Of a stretch of 64,000 nt of DNA, positions 23,026 through 33,967 are shown one piece after another. Under the pieces are notes generated by a model. It was given only the letters and a program-made list of their open reading frames with translations, ran no database searches and had not been told where the DNA came from. Each line of letters starts with the position of its first letter. Within the stretch, counting starts at the first letter, position 1. Source of the stretch: Lathyrus oleraceus (taxonomy: Eukaryota > Streptophyta > Magnoliopsida > Fabales > Fabaceae); NCBI RefSeq assembly GCF_024323335.1, contig NC_066581.1, positions 432,964,136 to 433,028,135 of the forward strand, written 5' to 3'. Made by a program: the position numbers and the translations under genes.

Positions 23026-24642
23026 TCCTCCAGACAAGTGGCTTGGACAATCTCCTCAGAAGACCAATTGTTGAGAACTTCACCCGGGATCCTCGGACGC
23101 ACCCAGTTATCGATGTCGCAATCACTATCCCCATCTTCATTGTTGACCGCGGAGACTAATTTGCCTTCTCCTTCAACCATATTAACGTTGGCTCCACCAT
23201 GCTGGGGCATGGGATTGTTGACGATATTAGGAGCTGGTGCAAAGTTAACGGCCTTTGAATCAATGAGGTCCTGAACTACGTGCTTAAAAGCTTTGCAGTT
23301 CTCAATATTGTGGCCAGGTGCCCCAGAGTGGAAGCTACACCTAGCGTTGGTGTCATAACCCACCGGAAGCCTACCAACGGGAGGAGCCACAGTGCGCAAC
23401 TGCACAAGTTGTAGTTGTTAAAGACTAGAAAGCAACTGAGCGTACGACATTGGAAGAGTGTCGAAACGCCGATCCATCGTCCTTGGCCTTGGTTGATAGG
23501 CGGGTCTGTTACCCGGTTGTTGTGTTGGTACTGAGCTGGTTGACGCTGTGGTTGTTGTTGTTGTAGTGGTACTGCAGCTGGAATGGTCACAACCGCAACA
23601 TACGGTTGCTGATGATAGTTCTGAAAGTTATTCCTCCGGTTATCCCTGTTCTGATAAGAAGATATGGCACTTGCATCCCCTTCTCCCCTCTTTTGTCCCT
23701 GAATGAACGACTTATTCACCCCTGATGAGGATCCACCTCCACTCTGGGTCTTGTATGTCCTCAGGTAATTCTCCACCCTCTCTCCGATATAGACTACATC
23801 AGCAAAATTGGAGGCATTGCAACCCACCAGGCGCTCCAAATAAGGTCCTGGTAGAGTGTTCATGAACATGTTAGCCATTTCCTTCTCCAACATAGGAGGT
23901 TGAACACGGGAAGCTGTTTCTCTCCAGTGTTGAGCGTATTCTCTGAAGCACTCATTGCTTTTAAGAGACAGATTTTGAAGTTGAGTTCTGTCCGGAGCCA
24001 TGTCTGCATTATACTGATATTGTTTCACGAAAGCCTCAGCCAAATCCCTTCAGCAACGGATGTGGGCTCTGTCCAGCCTCATATACCATTCCAAGGATGC
24101 CCCAGCTAGGCTGTCCTGGAAAAATACATAAACAAATTTTCGTCATCAGAGTATGCAACCATTTTACGGAAATAGGCTTGCACATGGGTCTTCGGGCAAG
24201 AGTTTCCATTGTATTTGTCAAATATCGGGACCTTGAATTTCGGTGGCACTCTCACACCTGGGACCAACCCCAAGTCAGCAACATCTACTCCCAGAGGATT
24301 CTGTCCTTCCACTGCCTTCAACCTCTCTTCTAATCTTTTAAACATGGGGTCCACACCATGACCCATACCAAAGTCTTCCTGCAGCAGGGGGAACTGATCG
24401 TCCTGATCATCATGAACGGGTTGTTGACCGGAGGTGACATGTAGGATTGGGATAGGCCCCGGTCCATTGGGTCCATTAGCCTCTCCAGCTGGAGGATCAG
24501 TCACCGTCTCTGGTTGAGCAGGGGGATTCCTCTGTATCATCTGCCTGAGCTCTTGCTGTCCCTGAGCCACCCCTTGAACCACATCCATGAATTGATTCAT
24601 GAGGATTTTCATCTCGGCGAACTCTACCTGTAGGCTTTCCAT
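23026..24642 (-). pseudogene. E2 gag, frameshifted, protease deleted
   Basis: Three frames together make one gag. The first (24642-24106) starts MESLQVEF and holds a coiled-coil-like start, a Pro-rich linker and the capsid beginning (PKFKVPIFDKYNG). The second (24043-23456) carries the capsid end (CFREYAQHWRE, LPGPYLERLVG) and a Gln-rich tail. The third (23405-23026) has the zinc-knuckle-like CSFHSGAPGHNIENC and ends shortly after. A frameshift lies near 24050-24110 and another near 23410-23480. The protease and the region that follows it in E7 are missing. Gag binds element RNA and forms the particle; this copy cannot. Confidence 0.85.
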
Positions 24643-25830
24643 TACTCTCTGTTGGTTTCTGCGGGTACCGTACCGGTGAATTCCTGGGTCAGCTATCCTG
24701 ATAATGGAACACCAAACAAACTGAGAACACTGTGGCGGTACCTGTTATGCAAGACATGCTAATGAATATGTAAATGCAATGACATGTTTATCAATTCCAA
24801 AGGTATTCTACCCCCTTGATTCCAGTCTCTCAATAGATAAACGATGTAAAAAAAAGACTAAGTCGTTGATGAGAACCGAGAAAATTCCGACTAGAATCAA
24901 GTAGAAGATATAAACCCCACAGAAATGGATAAACATGTGTGAATGATTATGAATGCAAAATGATGTGAATGCAGTGCAGTGGCATGGGAATCAGGATCAC
25001 TGTATCTGCTTGAACATCTGTCAGGTTGCACTGTCTGGAGAGAAATTAAGAGCACACCAAACAAAGGTCATGGGATGGATCATGTTATCCTTAATATCAA
25101 CCACCCATTTTGGTGGATTATGTTTTACACCTTATCAACACCCAAGTTTCATTGATATTAAGGATACCTGATCGGATCAACCATGAATCAAGGGTTTGTT
25201 GCAAGTGACGAGCATGGAGTTTAGGTTAAGAACCACCCAAAAGGAGTGTACTAAGGTTTAAACCTGCCAAACATGTTCTACAAAAGGTTCCCATAGTCAT
25301 AATCCCATCTTTCGGATATTATCGGAGGAACGATTACTCGTATTCCAAAAATATTCTCAAGAGAGACTCTTATGAGTGTAGTATCGCGTAACAATCGTAT
25401 CAAATCTTACACTTGAACGACTTTCGCACTACGTCCTACGAATAGGCCAAGATGGGTTTGGTAAACTATGGTCCTCGGCTTCTAAGGTATATATTGGAAA
25501 AAGTAATGTCTAACCACAAATTACTTGTGTGACATTATTGATCTCAACATGACTTCCACCAAGTGAATGGGCTTGCAAGTCAACTTGCTAAGGAATAACT
25601 CCACACAAGTCGATAAGACTATGCCATTCTCCTATCCTAAGTGCACTCGAGTTCGGGTATAGAACTCATCTCACAAAGATCACCAAGCAGCCATAGCCAG
25701 CCAACAGATACAACAATGATATGTACACAATGCAATAAGGTAAAGCAGGTAAATAAATAACTGTACAAAAGCATGAATACCCAATAAACAAACAAACTAC
25801 AAAAGCTAGGAGGGACTCGCTTAGGGAAAC
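24643..25830 (-). other. E2 5' leader without ORF1
   Basis: 1.2 kb of non-coding leader. The ORF1 found in E1 is absent. Blocks near 25320-25400 match the E1 leader. A 15 bp perfect inverted repeat (25086-25100 and 25152-25166, TATCCTTAATATCAA and its complement) could form a large stem, with a small CCACC/GGTGG stem inside. Confidence 0.7.
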
Positions 25831-25834
25831 CGGG

Positions 25835-25852
25835 TCCCCAGCAGAGTCGCCA
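25835..25852 (-). promoter_or_regulatory. E2 primer-binding site
   Basis: Minus strand TGGCGACTCTGCTGGGGA, two bases from the 5' LTR. Identical to the E1 core. Confidence 0.88.
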
Positions 25853-25854
25853 GC

Positions 25855-26864
25855 TGTCGCAACCTGAAAAATACAGTGTGCGAAAAAACAACCGGCGAAA
25901 GAAAATGACAGAAGAGTCGCCACCGTGCGTTATTTATCCCAAAGGAGGGAAAGGAAACGCTCGAAGTAAACCTGAAAACAGGAAAGGAAAATACAAGGTC
26001 TCGCAACCAAATCTTGGGTTCGGGAGTCGGTTATGCGAAGGGAAGGTATTAGCACCCCTACGCATCCGTAGTACTCTACGGGATCCACTTTTGTAGTTCT
26101 TGTCTAAAGGGTGTGAGTTTATCTTGTGCTGTTTACTAAAAAAGAGGGGTTAAATGAAAATGAATCGCGCGGATGTCGCATCCACTGCATACGTATCTCA
26201 TCTGAATATGAGAATCAGAGTCTTCGTAGCTCGGCTGACCTATGGGTTTGGGGGATGTGTGCTCTCTAAGACATCGCGTCTTATGCCTACGTATCTCATC
26301 TGGAATAAGAATCAGAGCAAGTCGTAGTTCGGCTAACTACGGGGTTATGGATTGGGTTTTGGACGAACGGCGTTACTACGCAATCTACCGGATGCTCGAC
26401 CTTTGGAGACTTACTCGCCTGTAGTAGAAGGAGTAAACGTGTTCTTAGGAGAAGAAAAATCAATGAAGGGTTAGGGTTTATGTGAGGCAGAGGTGATTCT
26501 ATGCAGTTGAGTTCCCTTCAGGGTTTGGAGGCTGCTCTGAACTCTGTTAGCTCTTCTCTCACTATCTTTTTCCAGCCAGGGTAATAGGAATAGAATGCCT
26601 TTTGTTTCACTGAAACTCTGAATTTATAACCTGATTTTCGTGGACCTGTGGGCTCAAATGAGAGAGGTCCAAGTCCAAGATTTTTTCTTTTGCTTATTTA
26701 TTTATTTATTATTTTTTCATTTTTTTTCATTTTCCATTTTTTTTAAAAGTATTCCGATTGCCATGATGAAATGCAAATTCTAAATGACCTAAAAATGAAT
26801 GCATGCATGAGGCGTAAAGCGTACGCTTCCAGGAAAAACGAAGGGTAAATTTTGGGGTATTACA
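25855..26864 (-). repeat. E2 5' LTR (1010 bp)
   Basis: On the minus strand it opens TGTAATACCCCAAAATTTAC at 26864 and ends GCGACA at 25855. It contains the GGTATTAGCACCCC block, the CCGTAG/CTACGG hairpin (26067-26082) and two ACGTA-flanked hairpin modules (26170-26230 and 26267-26325). It is far shorter than the other LTRs and ends in a weakly similar U3. Confidence 0.85.
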
Positions 26865-27017
26865 CTTAGCACAGGAGTCATCCATGGAGTTCAGGTCAAT
26901 GCAATTGAAGACAACATCGAAGACGAGGATGAGCCATATTTGGTTTACCGGTGTGAGACAGCATTGAACAACTGGAAGGCGGTTGAAATCCCCAAAGTTT
27001 TTCCTTTGTCAAAGTAA
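26865..27017 (+). pseudogene. E3 end of gag-pro frame
   Basis: The last 50 codons of the gag-pro frame, from LSTGVIHG to VEIPKVFPLSK and a TAA at 27015-27017. It aligns without gaps to the end of the E7 gag-pro frame (LSKGFIHG to VEIPEVFPVSK), which fixes the E2 insertion boundary to the base and the phase. Confidence 0.85.
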
Positions 27018-27262
27018 TAATTGTTGTTTTTCTCCTTTCAAATCCTTAGCTCTACCCAAGGCTAATGGATCATGTTGTAGGGCCCTTTTCATTTTCAAAT
27101 AATCATTATCAGTGAATGAAAGACATTTTGTTAAATTCTTATTATTCATTTATTTGCTTTCTCTTGAGAAAATGGCAATATTCTCAAAAACAAAAAAAAC
27201 TTTTCATTTGTGCATCTTTTACTTTTACTTTTCTAAAAGAAATCAATCATTCAAACATGCAG
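27014..27262 (+). other. E3 pro-RT intron (predicted, 249 bp)
   Basis: Donor CAAA|GTAATA at 27014, acceptor AACATGCAG ending 27262. The splice would read on into NDNPVE, but a small deletion soon after breaks the frame. T-rich interior as in a plant intron. Confidence 0.72.
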
Positions 27263-30200
27263 AATAAATGATAACCCCGTTGAATCCAATGACTTTACTC
27301 CCTTATCTACCAAGCGGAAGAAGAGGGTGAGGAATATTGTTACATCCCCGGCGAATTGGCAAGGTTGCTCGAGCACGAGTGCAAAACCCTTCAGCCACAT
27401 GAAGAACCGGTGGAAACCATCAACCTTGGCACAAAGGAGGAGAAGAAAGAAGTCAAAATCGGCACCACGCTTGAAGTAAGCGTCAAAGATAGATTGGTTA
27501 AGCTGCTACAAGAATATGTGGATGTATTTGCATGGTCATACCAGGACATGTCAGGTTTGGACACCTACATCGTTGAGCACAAGCTTCCGCTTCAGCCAGA
27601 ATGCCCTCCAGTAAAGCAAAAACTCCGAAGAACAAGACCAGATATGGCTCTGAAGATTCGTGGAGAAGTCAAACGACAATTTGATGCTGGTTTCCTTGCA
27701 GTGGTAAAGTACCCGCAATGGGTAGCTAATATTGTACCCGTGCCTAAAAAAAGATGGAAAGGTGAGGATGTGTGTCGACTATAGGGATCTGAACAAAGCT
27801 AGTCCAAAGGACGATTTCCCTCTACCACACATTAATACTCTGGTAGACAACACTGCAAGTTTTGCTGTAGTCTCCTTTATGGATGGGTTTTTGGGATATA
27901 ATCAAATCAAGATGGCTCTAGATGACATGGATAAGACCACTTTTATTACCCCTTGGGAACTTTTTGCTACAAGGTAATGCCTTTCGGTCTCAAAAATGCC
28001 GGGGCAACTTACCAAATAGCTATGGTCACTCTTTTCCATGATATGATGCACAAGGAGATAGAGGTTTATGTTGACGACATGATCGCTAAATCTTAGAATG
28101 AAGAAGATCATATGAGCCATTTGAAGAAGCTGTTTGAACGCCTCATAAAGTTTAGATTACGATTAAACCCTGCAAAATGCACATTTGGTGTCCGTTCAAG
28201 GAAATTGCTTGGTTTCATCGTTAGTCAACGAGGAATTGAGGTGGACCCTGACAAAGTCCGAGCTATACAAGAAATGCCTGCTCCATGCACCGAGCGAGAG
28301 GTTAGAGGTTTCCTTGGACGTTTGAATTACATCTCAAGGTTTATCTCACATATGACGGCCACGTGTGAGCCTATCTTCAAATTGCTTCGAAAAGATCAAG
28401 TTGTTGAATGGAATTCTGATTGTCAAAGTGCTTTTGAGAAGATTCGTCAATACTTACAAGAGCCTCCTATTTTGATTCCACCTGTCCTAGGAAAGCCATT
28501 AATCATGTATCTGACTGTGCTTGAAGGGTCAATGGGATGCGTGTTGGGGCAAAATGACGAAACTGGTCGGAAAGAACATGCTATTTACTACCTGAGTAAA
28601 AAGTTTACCGATTGTGAAAGTCAATATTCGCTTTTGGAGAAAACTTGTTGCACGCTAGCATGAGCCGCTCGTCGTTTGAGGCAGTACATGATTTTCCATA
28701 CTACTTTGTTGATCTCGAAGATGGATCCCATAAAGTATATCTTTGAGAAACCTGCCTTAACTGGAAGACTTGCCCGTTGGCAGATGCTCTTGTCAGAGTA
28801 CGTTATCCAGTACGTAACCCAGAAGGAAATCAAGGGAAGTGTGTTAGCAGAGTATCTTGCTCACCAACCAGTTGAAGACTATCAGCCATTGAAGTTTGAT
28901 TTCCCTGATGAGGATATAATGGTGATAAAGGATTGTGAAATCCCAGGCCCAGATGAAAGACCAAAACCAGGATCTCGATGGAAGCTTGTGTTTGATGGTT
29001 CCTCCAATTACAGTGGTCATGGTGTGGGAGTTGTTTTGATAAATCCAAGTGGTGGCTTTACCCCTTTCATAGCAAGTTTGTGCTTTGATTGTACGAATAA
29101 TGTCGTAGAATATGAAGCTTGTATCCTTGGTCTTGAAGCCGTAATTGATCTCCGAATCAAGATCCTTGAGGTGTATGGAGATTCAGCCTTGGTGATCTAT
29201 CAAGTCAAAGGTGAATGGGAGACCCTTGATACGAAGCTAATCCCGTGTCGTGCTCATGTTGTGAAGATGATAGAATACTTCGACGATATCACTTTCCATC
29301 ACATCCTGAGAGTAGAAAATCAAGTGGCTGACGCTCTAGCAACATTAGCATCAATGTACCAAGTCAGATTCCGTAATGAAGCTCCACTTATTTGAATCGA
29401 GCGAAGGGATGAGCCTGCTTACTGTCAACTGATTGAAGAAGAAACTGACGGTAAACCGTGGTTTCATGATATCAAGCGATTTCTTCTAAGCCAAGAGTAT
29501 CCAGAAGATGCTACATTGTTGGATAAGAAAACACTGAGGAGGTTGTCATCCAAATTCTTTTTGAGTAATGATGTGATTTACAAGAGAAACCATGACATGG
29601 TTTTGCTCAAATGCGTGGATAGACACGAAGTAGACATGTTAATCAAGAAATTCATGAAGGGTCCTTTGGGACCCATGCCAATGGACATGCCATGGCCAAG
29701 AAAATTTTGAGAGCTGGTTATTACTAGTTGACCATGGAGTCTGATTGTTTCAGTTATGCAAGAAAATGTCATAAATGCCAAATTTATGTTGATAAGGTGC
29801 ATGTACCGCCAACACTGTTGAATGTTTTAACATCGCCTTGGCCCTTCTCAATATGGGGCATCAACATGATTGGTGCTATAGAGCCTAAGGCTTCCAATGG
29901 TCATCGCTTCATCCTGGTTGCCATCGATTACTTTACTAAGTGGGTGGAGGCTGCTTCCTACACCAATGTGACGAGACATGTGGTTGCTCGCTTTATCAAA
30001 AAGGAGATTATCTGCCGCTATGGAGTCCCTAGCAAGATCATTACAGACAACGATTCAAACTTGAACAACAAGACAATGACATAATTATGTGAGAGTTTCA
30101 AGATTGACCATCATAACTCTTCTCCATATCGTCCAAAGATGAACGGTGTTGTTGAAGCCGCCAACAAAAATATCAAGAAGATCCTGCAAAAGATTGTGAA

Positions 30201-30705
30201 AACTTATAAGGATTGGCACGAGATGCTACCCTTTGCTCTACATGGATATCGGACCTCAATCCGCACTTCAACAGGGGCAAACCCATTCTCCTTAGTGTAT
30301 GGGATGGAAGCAGTTCTCCCAGTCGAAGTAGAGATACCTTCAATGAGAATATTCATGGAGGCCAAGCTAGACGAAGCTGAATGGATCCAAAACAGTTATG
30401 ATCAACTTAACCTCATTGATGAGAAACGTATGACCGCTCTGTGCCATGGACAATTGTACCAACAATGAATCAAGAAAGCGTTTGACAAAAAGATCCGTCC
30501 TCGAGAGTTAAAGGAAGGGGATCTCGTGCTCAAGAAGATCTTGCCAATACACAAAGATTCACGTGGGAAGTGGACTCCCTACTATGAAGGCCCATACGTT
30601 GTAAAAAGAGCATACTCTGGAGGTGCTCTATTTCTCACAACTATGGATGGCGAAGAGCTCATTCACCCTGTGAACTACGATGCAGTCAAAAGTGACTATG
30701 CTTAA
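27263..30705 (+). pseudogene. E3 pol (RT, RNase H, archaeal-type RNase H, integrase), decayed
   Basis: All pol domains are in order but in pieces: RT N-part 27356-27780 (with VPVPKK), RT palm (FMDGFLGYNQ; VYVDDMIAKS with a stop right after, near 28097), connection and RNase H 28112-28663, a stop near 28663, RNase H and archaeal-type RNase H to 29395, a stop, then integrase 29516-30705 with D in WGINMIG changed to N, D in ITDND and E in GVVEAAN. So besides four or more stops and two or more shifts, the first catalytic integrase Asp is lost. The last codons, DAVKSDYA, correspond to DAVKKYFA in E1. No function is expected. Confidence 0.88.
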
Positions 30706-30716
30706 CAAAACCTGGT

Positions 30717-30855
30717 GGACTAAAAACCTAAAAGGACGGTCCAAGAAAAAGTTAGGGATAATTAAAAAAATGGTAGCTCGCTAAGTTGAAAACCTGAAAG
30801 GGCGACTTAGGCAAAAATGAGCGTCCCGGTGGATTGAAAACCTGAAAGGGCGATC
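30717..30855 (+). other. E3 pol-end hairpin trio
   Basis: 30717-30742 (GGAC/GTCC), 30781-30810 (CTAAGTTG/CGACTTAG, one U.G pair) and 30832-30855 (GATTG/CGATC, one U.G pair). The second and third keep the shared interior AAAACCTGAAAGGG. They start 12 bases after the integrase stop. Confidence 0.8.
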
Positions 30856-31621
30856 TAGGAAAAAATTAGGGACAAGAGGCATAGACTGCATCAGTTGTCA
30901 TTAATCAATATAGAAGAGCTAAAGGGGGAAGATCAATCCAACTACTCCCTTCAGAAGCGAGGTTTTGTGGAGTCATTGTTATTAGGGATAGTAGTAGTCA
31001 TTGTGATTCAATGTAAACCTTTCCCTATTGCCATTTTCAAATGTGTAATATTCCATGGAGCTACACCATTTGTGTGCTACCATTCTTGAATAAATACAAG
31101 TTTTCCTATCAAATTCTATCATTTGCTGTTTTTCTCTGATTTTCTTTGTTAAGCAAAATGCCATTTATTTGTTAATAATGAAATTTTGAACTCAAAAAGA
31201 ATTTTTCAACATATTGAGAAACACAATTTTGCTTTGACATGTGGAAATATTAAAAGGAAACCTTTCGTCATTCCCCACAAGTCTCAAGTTGTAAGACTTC
31301 TCTTGGATGACCAACATATATCTCCAAAGAGCACGGATTTAGCATTCTCTGAAAGGACTATTGGGCCAGTTGTAACTATTCAGCTTGATAGGTCCTCCTT
31401 TGATGCATTTACTCACTCATTTGGTTGAGTTATTGGTGTTGAGGATTCAATACCTCCATAAAGATTTCCCTAATTTCCAGACTGTATATTGTCAGCATTT
31501 GCATATCGTGATCATTCATATATCATGCACATAAACAAAATCCAAATCATGCATATCCCGAAGTGCTTCATGCTCATTTGCATAATCGTAGGTCTTGTTG
31601 TCGATTTTTATCCCTTGATCT
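30856..31621 (+). other. E3 3' UTR, first part
   Basis: I see no coding signal or repeat in these 766 bases. The 60-80 codon frames here have no recognisable family. Confidence 0.5.
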
Positions 31622-32535
31622 CTAAGACCAGTTGTTACTGGCGTTGTTTTATTAAGTCTGGTTGTCACCAGCCACTTTGATCAAACCCAGTTGTAACTGG
31701 TATCTCTTTAAATCTGGTTGTAACCAGCATTGTCTGCAAGTCTAATTGTTATTGGCATTATCTGTTAAGTCTAGTTGTAACTGGCACTCAAATGTTAAAA
31801 TCCAGTTGTAACTGGTGGCTCTGTAAAATCTGGTTGTCACCAGCATCTTATCTTAAATCCAATTGTAATTGGTATCCCCAATCAGAGTTGTAACCGACAC
31901 TGTCTTAAAATCTATTTGTAAATGGTATGATAAGTCTGGTTATCACCATTTTTGTTTGCAAGTCCAATTGTTATTGGCATTGTCTGTTAAGTCCAGTTGT
32001 AACTGGCGCAAATCTGACAAATCCAGTTGTGACTGGTATCATTTTGAAGTCTGGTTGTTACCAGCATCTGTCAAATCCAGTTGTAACTGGTATCATTTTA
32101 AAGTCTGGTTGACACCAGCATTTGCCGAATCAAGTTGTGACTGGTATCCTTTTAAGATCTGTTTGTCACCGGCATCCTGAGGTCCAGTTGTAACTGGTCT
32201 CATTTTAAAGTCTGGGTGTCACCAGCATCTGTAAAATCCATTTGTCAATGGTATGATAAGTCTTGTTGTAACCAACATTTGTGTCAAGTCCAATTGTTAT
32301 TGGCATTATCTGTTAAGTCCAGTTGTAATTGGCGCTCAAATTTTGAAGTCCAGTTGTAATTGGTATCCATTTAAAGTCTGGTTGTCACCAGCGTCTGTCA
32401 AATCCATCTTTAAATGGTATCTTTAAGTCTGGTCGTCACCAGCACCCTTGAAGTCCAGTTGTAAGTGGCACTAGTCCGTTTGAAGATGGTTGTACCATAT
32501 GTTTATGGTATAAGTCCAATTGTGGTTGGCACCTA
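31622..32535 (+). repeat. E3 3' UTR array of about 33 hairpins with TTGT(A/C/T)A loop
   Basis: Units about 28 bp apart, each a 4 bp stem around a TTGTNA loop. Stems switch between CCAG/CTGG, CTGG/CCAG, CCAA/TTGG and CCAT/ATGG. CCAG-first and CTGG-first units often alternate. Examples: 31629-31642, 31661-31674, 31968-31981, 32230-32243. Several imperfect units keep pairing by G.U on the plus (sense) strand, such as CTAG/CTGG and CCAG/TTGG. Confidence 0.9.
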
Positions 32536-32679
32536 CAAAGAGTTTTCTGTCCTTTTGGCCTTGGTGTTTCCTAGAAAGTTATCGTTTTGACTTTTTCAGT
32601 GACAGTATTTTCCAAAAATTTTGACCAGATGTTTTTCTTGTGAGAAATCTTCGGATTTGTCAAGAATGTTCAAGTTATC

Positions 32680-32970
32680 ATCAGGTCATGTATGAACCTG
32701 TTGATATACTCTTTTTGAATTTTTATATTTGTTGTCAGGTCATGTTTGACCCTGCTGTCAGAACTTCTTGATATACCCCAACATTGTCAGGTCAGGTATG
32801 AACCTGCTGTTGAGCTTTTATTCCAGTATTACCAGGTCATCTCTGAACCTGTTTTGAAGAATATTTCTCTATGATTATTCCAGTGTTGCCAGGTCATGTA
32901 TGAACCTGTTGTAGGATTTTTCCTTGAAATTATTCAAGTTATTAGTAAGTCATGTGTGCACTTACCATCG
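32680..32970 (+). repeat. E3 3' UTR second hairpin array, CAGGT/ACCTG type
   Basis: Five to six units with stem CAGGT/ACCTG around CATGTATGA (for example 32683-32701 and 32890-32908). The last unit (near 32945) has TAAGT/ACTTA instead, both arms changed together. A fragment of the same array is in the E7 3' UTR near 56452. Confidence 0.8.
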
Positions 32971-33325
32971 AAACCTCTTGTACTCCAAGTTTCATTTGTC
33001 AACTTTTACTTTGAGTACTCCCTAGTGTGTGTCTGACTCTCCAGCGGGATAATTATCCCCAGCGAGTTGGTTTTACATTATTTGTCTTTTTCTCTGTGGG
33101 CCATCATCATTCCCCACAGATTAGTCGGTCTAGTAGCATCTCCTGTTAAGGATTCATCATATCCCTAACAGATAAATTCGGAAATAAAGTCTTTCACCCA
33201 TGCATATCATATCAGAGCATTTTCATTTTTTCAGGATCAAAATCTAGGCTCTATGGTATTTAACCATCCCCCACTGCGATCCGATGAAGAGGTGTCGCTT
33301 CATATTCCTTTGGTGGAGGACGTTT
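32971..33325 (+). other. E3 3' UTR, end part with tRNA-end-like motif
   Basis: Non-coding. It holds TTATCCCCAGCGAGT at 33053-33067, close to the complement of the primer-binding site. The block CAGTGTGTGTCTGACTCTCC and what follows is shared with the E7 3' UTR. Confidence 0.6.
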
Positions 33326-33338
33326 AAATAGGGACAAC
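33326..33338 (+). promoter_or_regulatory. E3 polypurine tract
   Basis: AAATAGGGACAAC directly before the LTR start TGTCATACC. E7 has AAATAGGGGCAAC in the same place. The plus-strand DNA primer would arise here. The tract is short and not pure purine. Confidence 0.7.
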
Positions 33339-33967
33339 TGTCATACCCTGATTTTGGCCTTGAATTTTTTTCCTATCAATCATTCGTTTGCATTCTTTTT
33401 TTTCATGACCCTTCCATCTGGTCATGATGCTACCCACCAACATTAGTTGTTGGACTTGCTACCACGACCAACCCATGTACCCTTTATGAACCCTTGTATG
33501 TATTCTTGGTTACCCTTTTTCTATTTTTCATCCTTGGTTCCTTAAATTGAACATTAAACATTGTTTTGTTTTGGTGACAGAGGATAAGATAGTGAGTGTG
33601 TTTTTCTGAAAAGTTAAGAATCCAAAGCAAACTCTTGAACTTTTTTTACTTCATAAATTGGATAGCTTTTTGTTTGTTAAGGTGGCTTTTGATAATGGAA
33701 TTTATGCTTATTACGGATCCCGTTTTGAAACTAACAAAAAAATAGTGAGGTTTTAAAAGGTGAATGAAAGAGAAAGAACGAGGGTTTGTTCCTTTTTTGT
33801 TTGTTTTTTTAATTTTTAATTTTTATGTAACAAAAACAAATCACAAAAAGTTATTATCGTATATTATTATAAAGAAAGAGTGTTTGGCTTTAGCATGCAA
33901 CTTGGCTCCTTGTAAAAAAGGAAGGAGCGTTTAAGAAAGAGAGAAGAATAATAACATTAACAAAATC

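Larger units (their letters stand above)
17121..26864 (-). mobile_element. E2: Ogre-related Ty3/gypsy element without ORF1 or protease
   Basis: Minus strand order: 5' LTR 25855-26864, primer site, leader of 1.2 kb without ORF1, frameshifted gag, intron, pol with several breaks, pol-end hairpins, 3' UTR array. It was inserted into E3: the E3 reading frame resumes in phase at 26865, with CTTAG as the probable right copy of the 5 bp target duplication. The left target copy and 3' LTR are outside the window or lost behind E2b and E1. Confidence 0.85.

Noticed and set aside
31622..32535. Regularly spaced palindromes resembling a CRISPR array
   Set aside because: Units are about 28 bp without unique spacers, the stems vary, and the setting is the 3' UTR of a plant retrotransposon.
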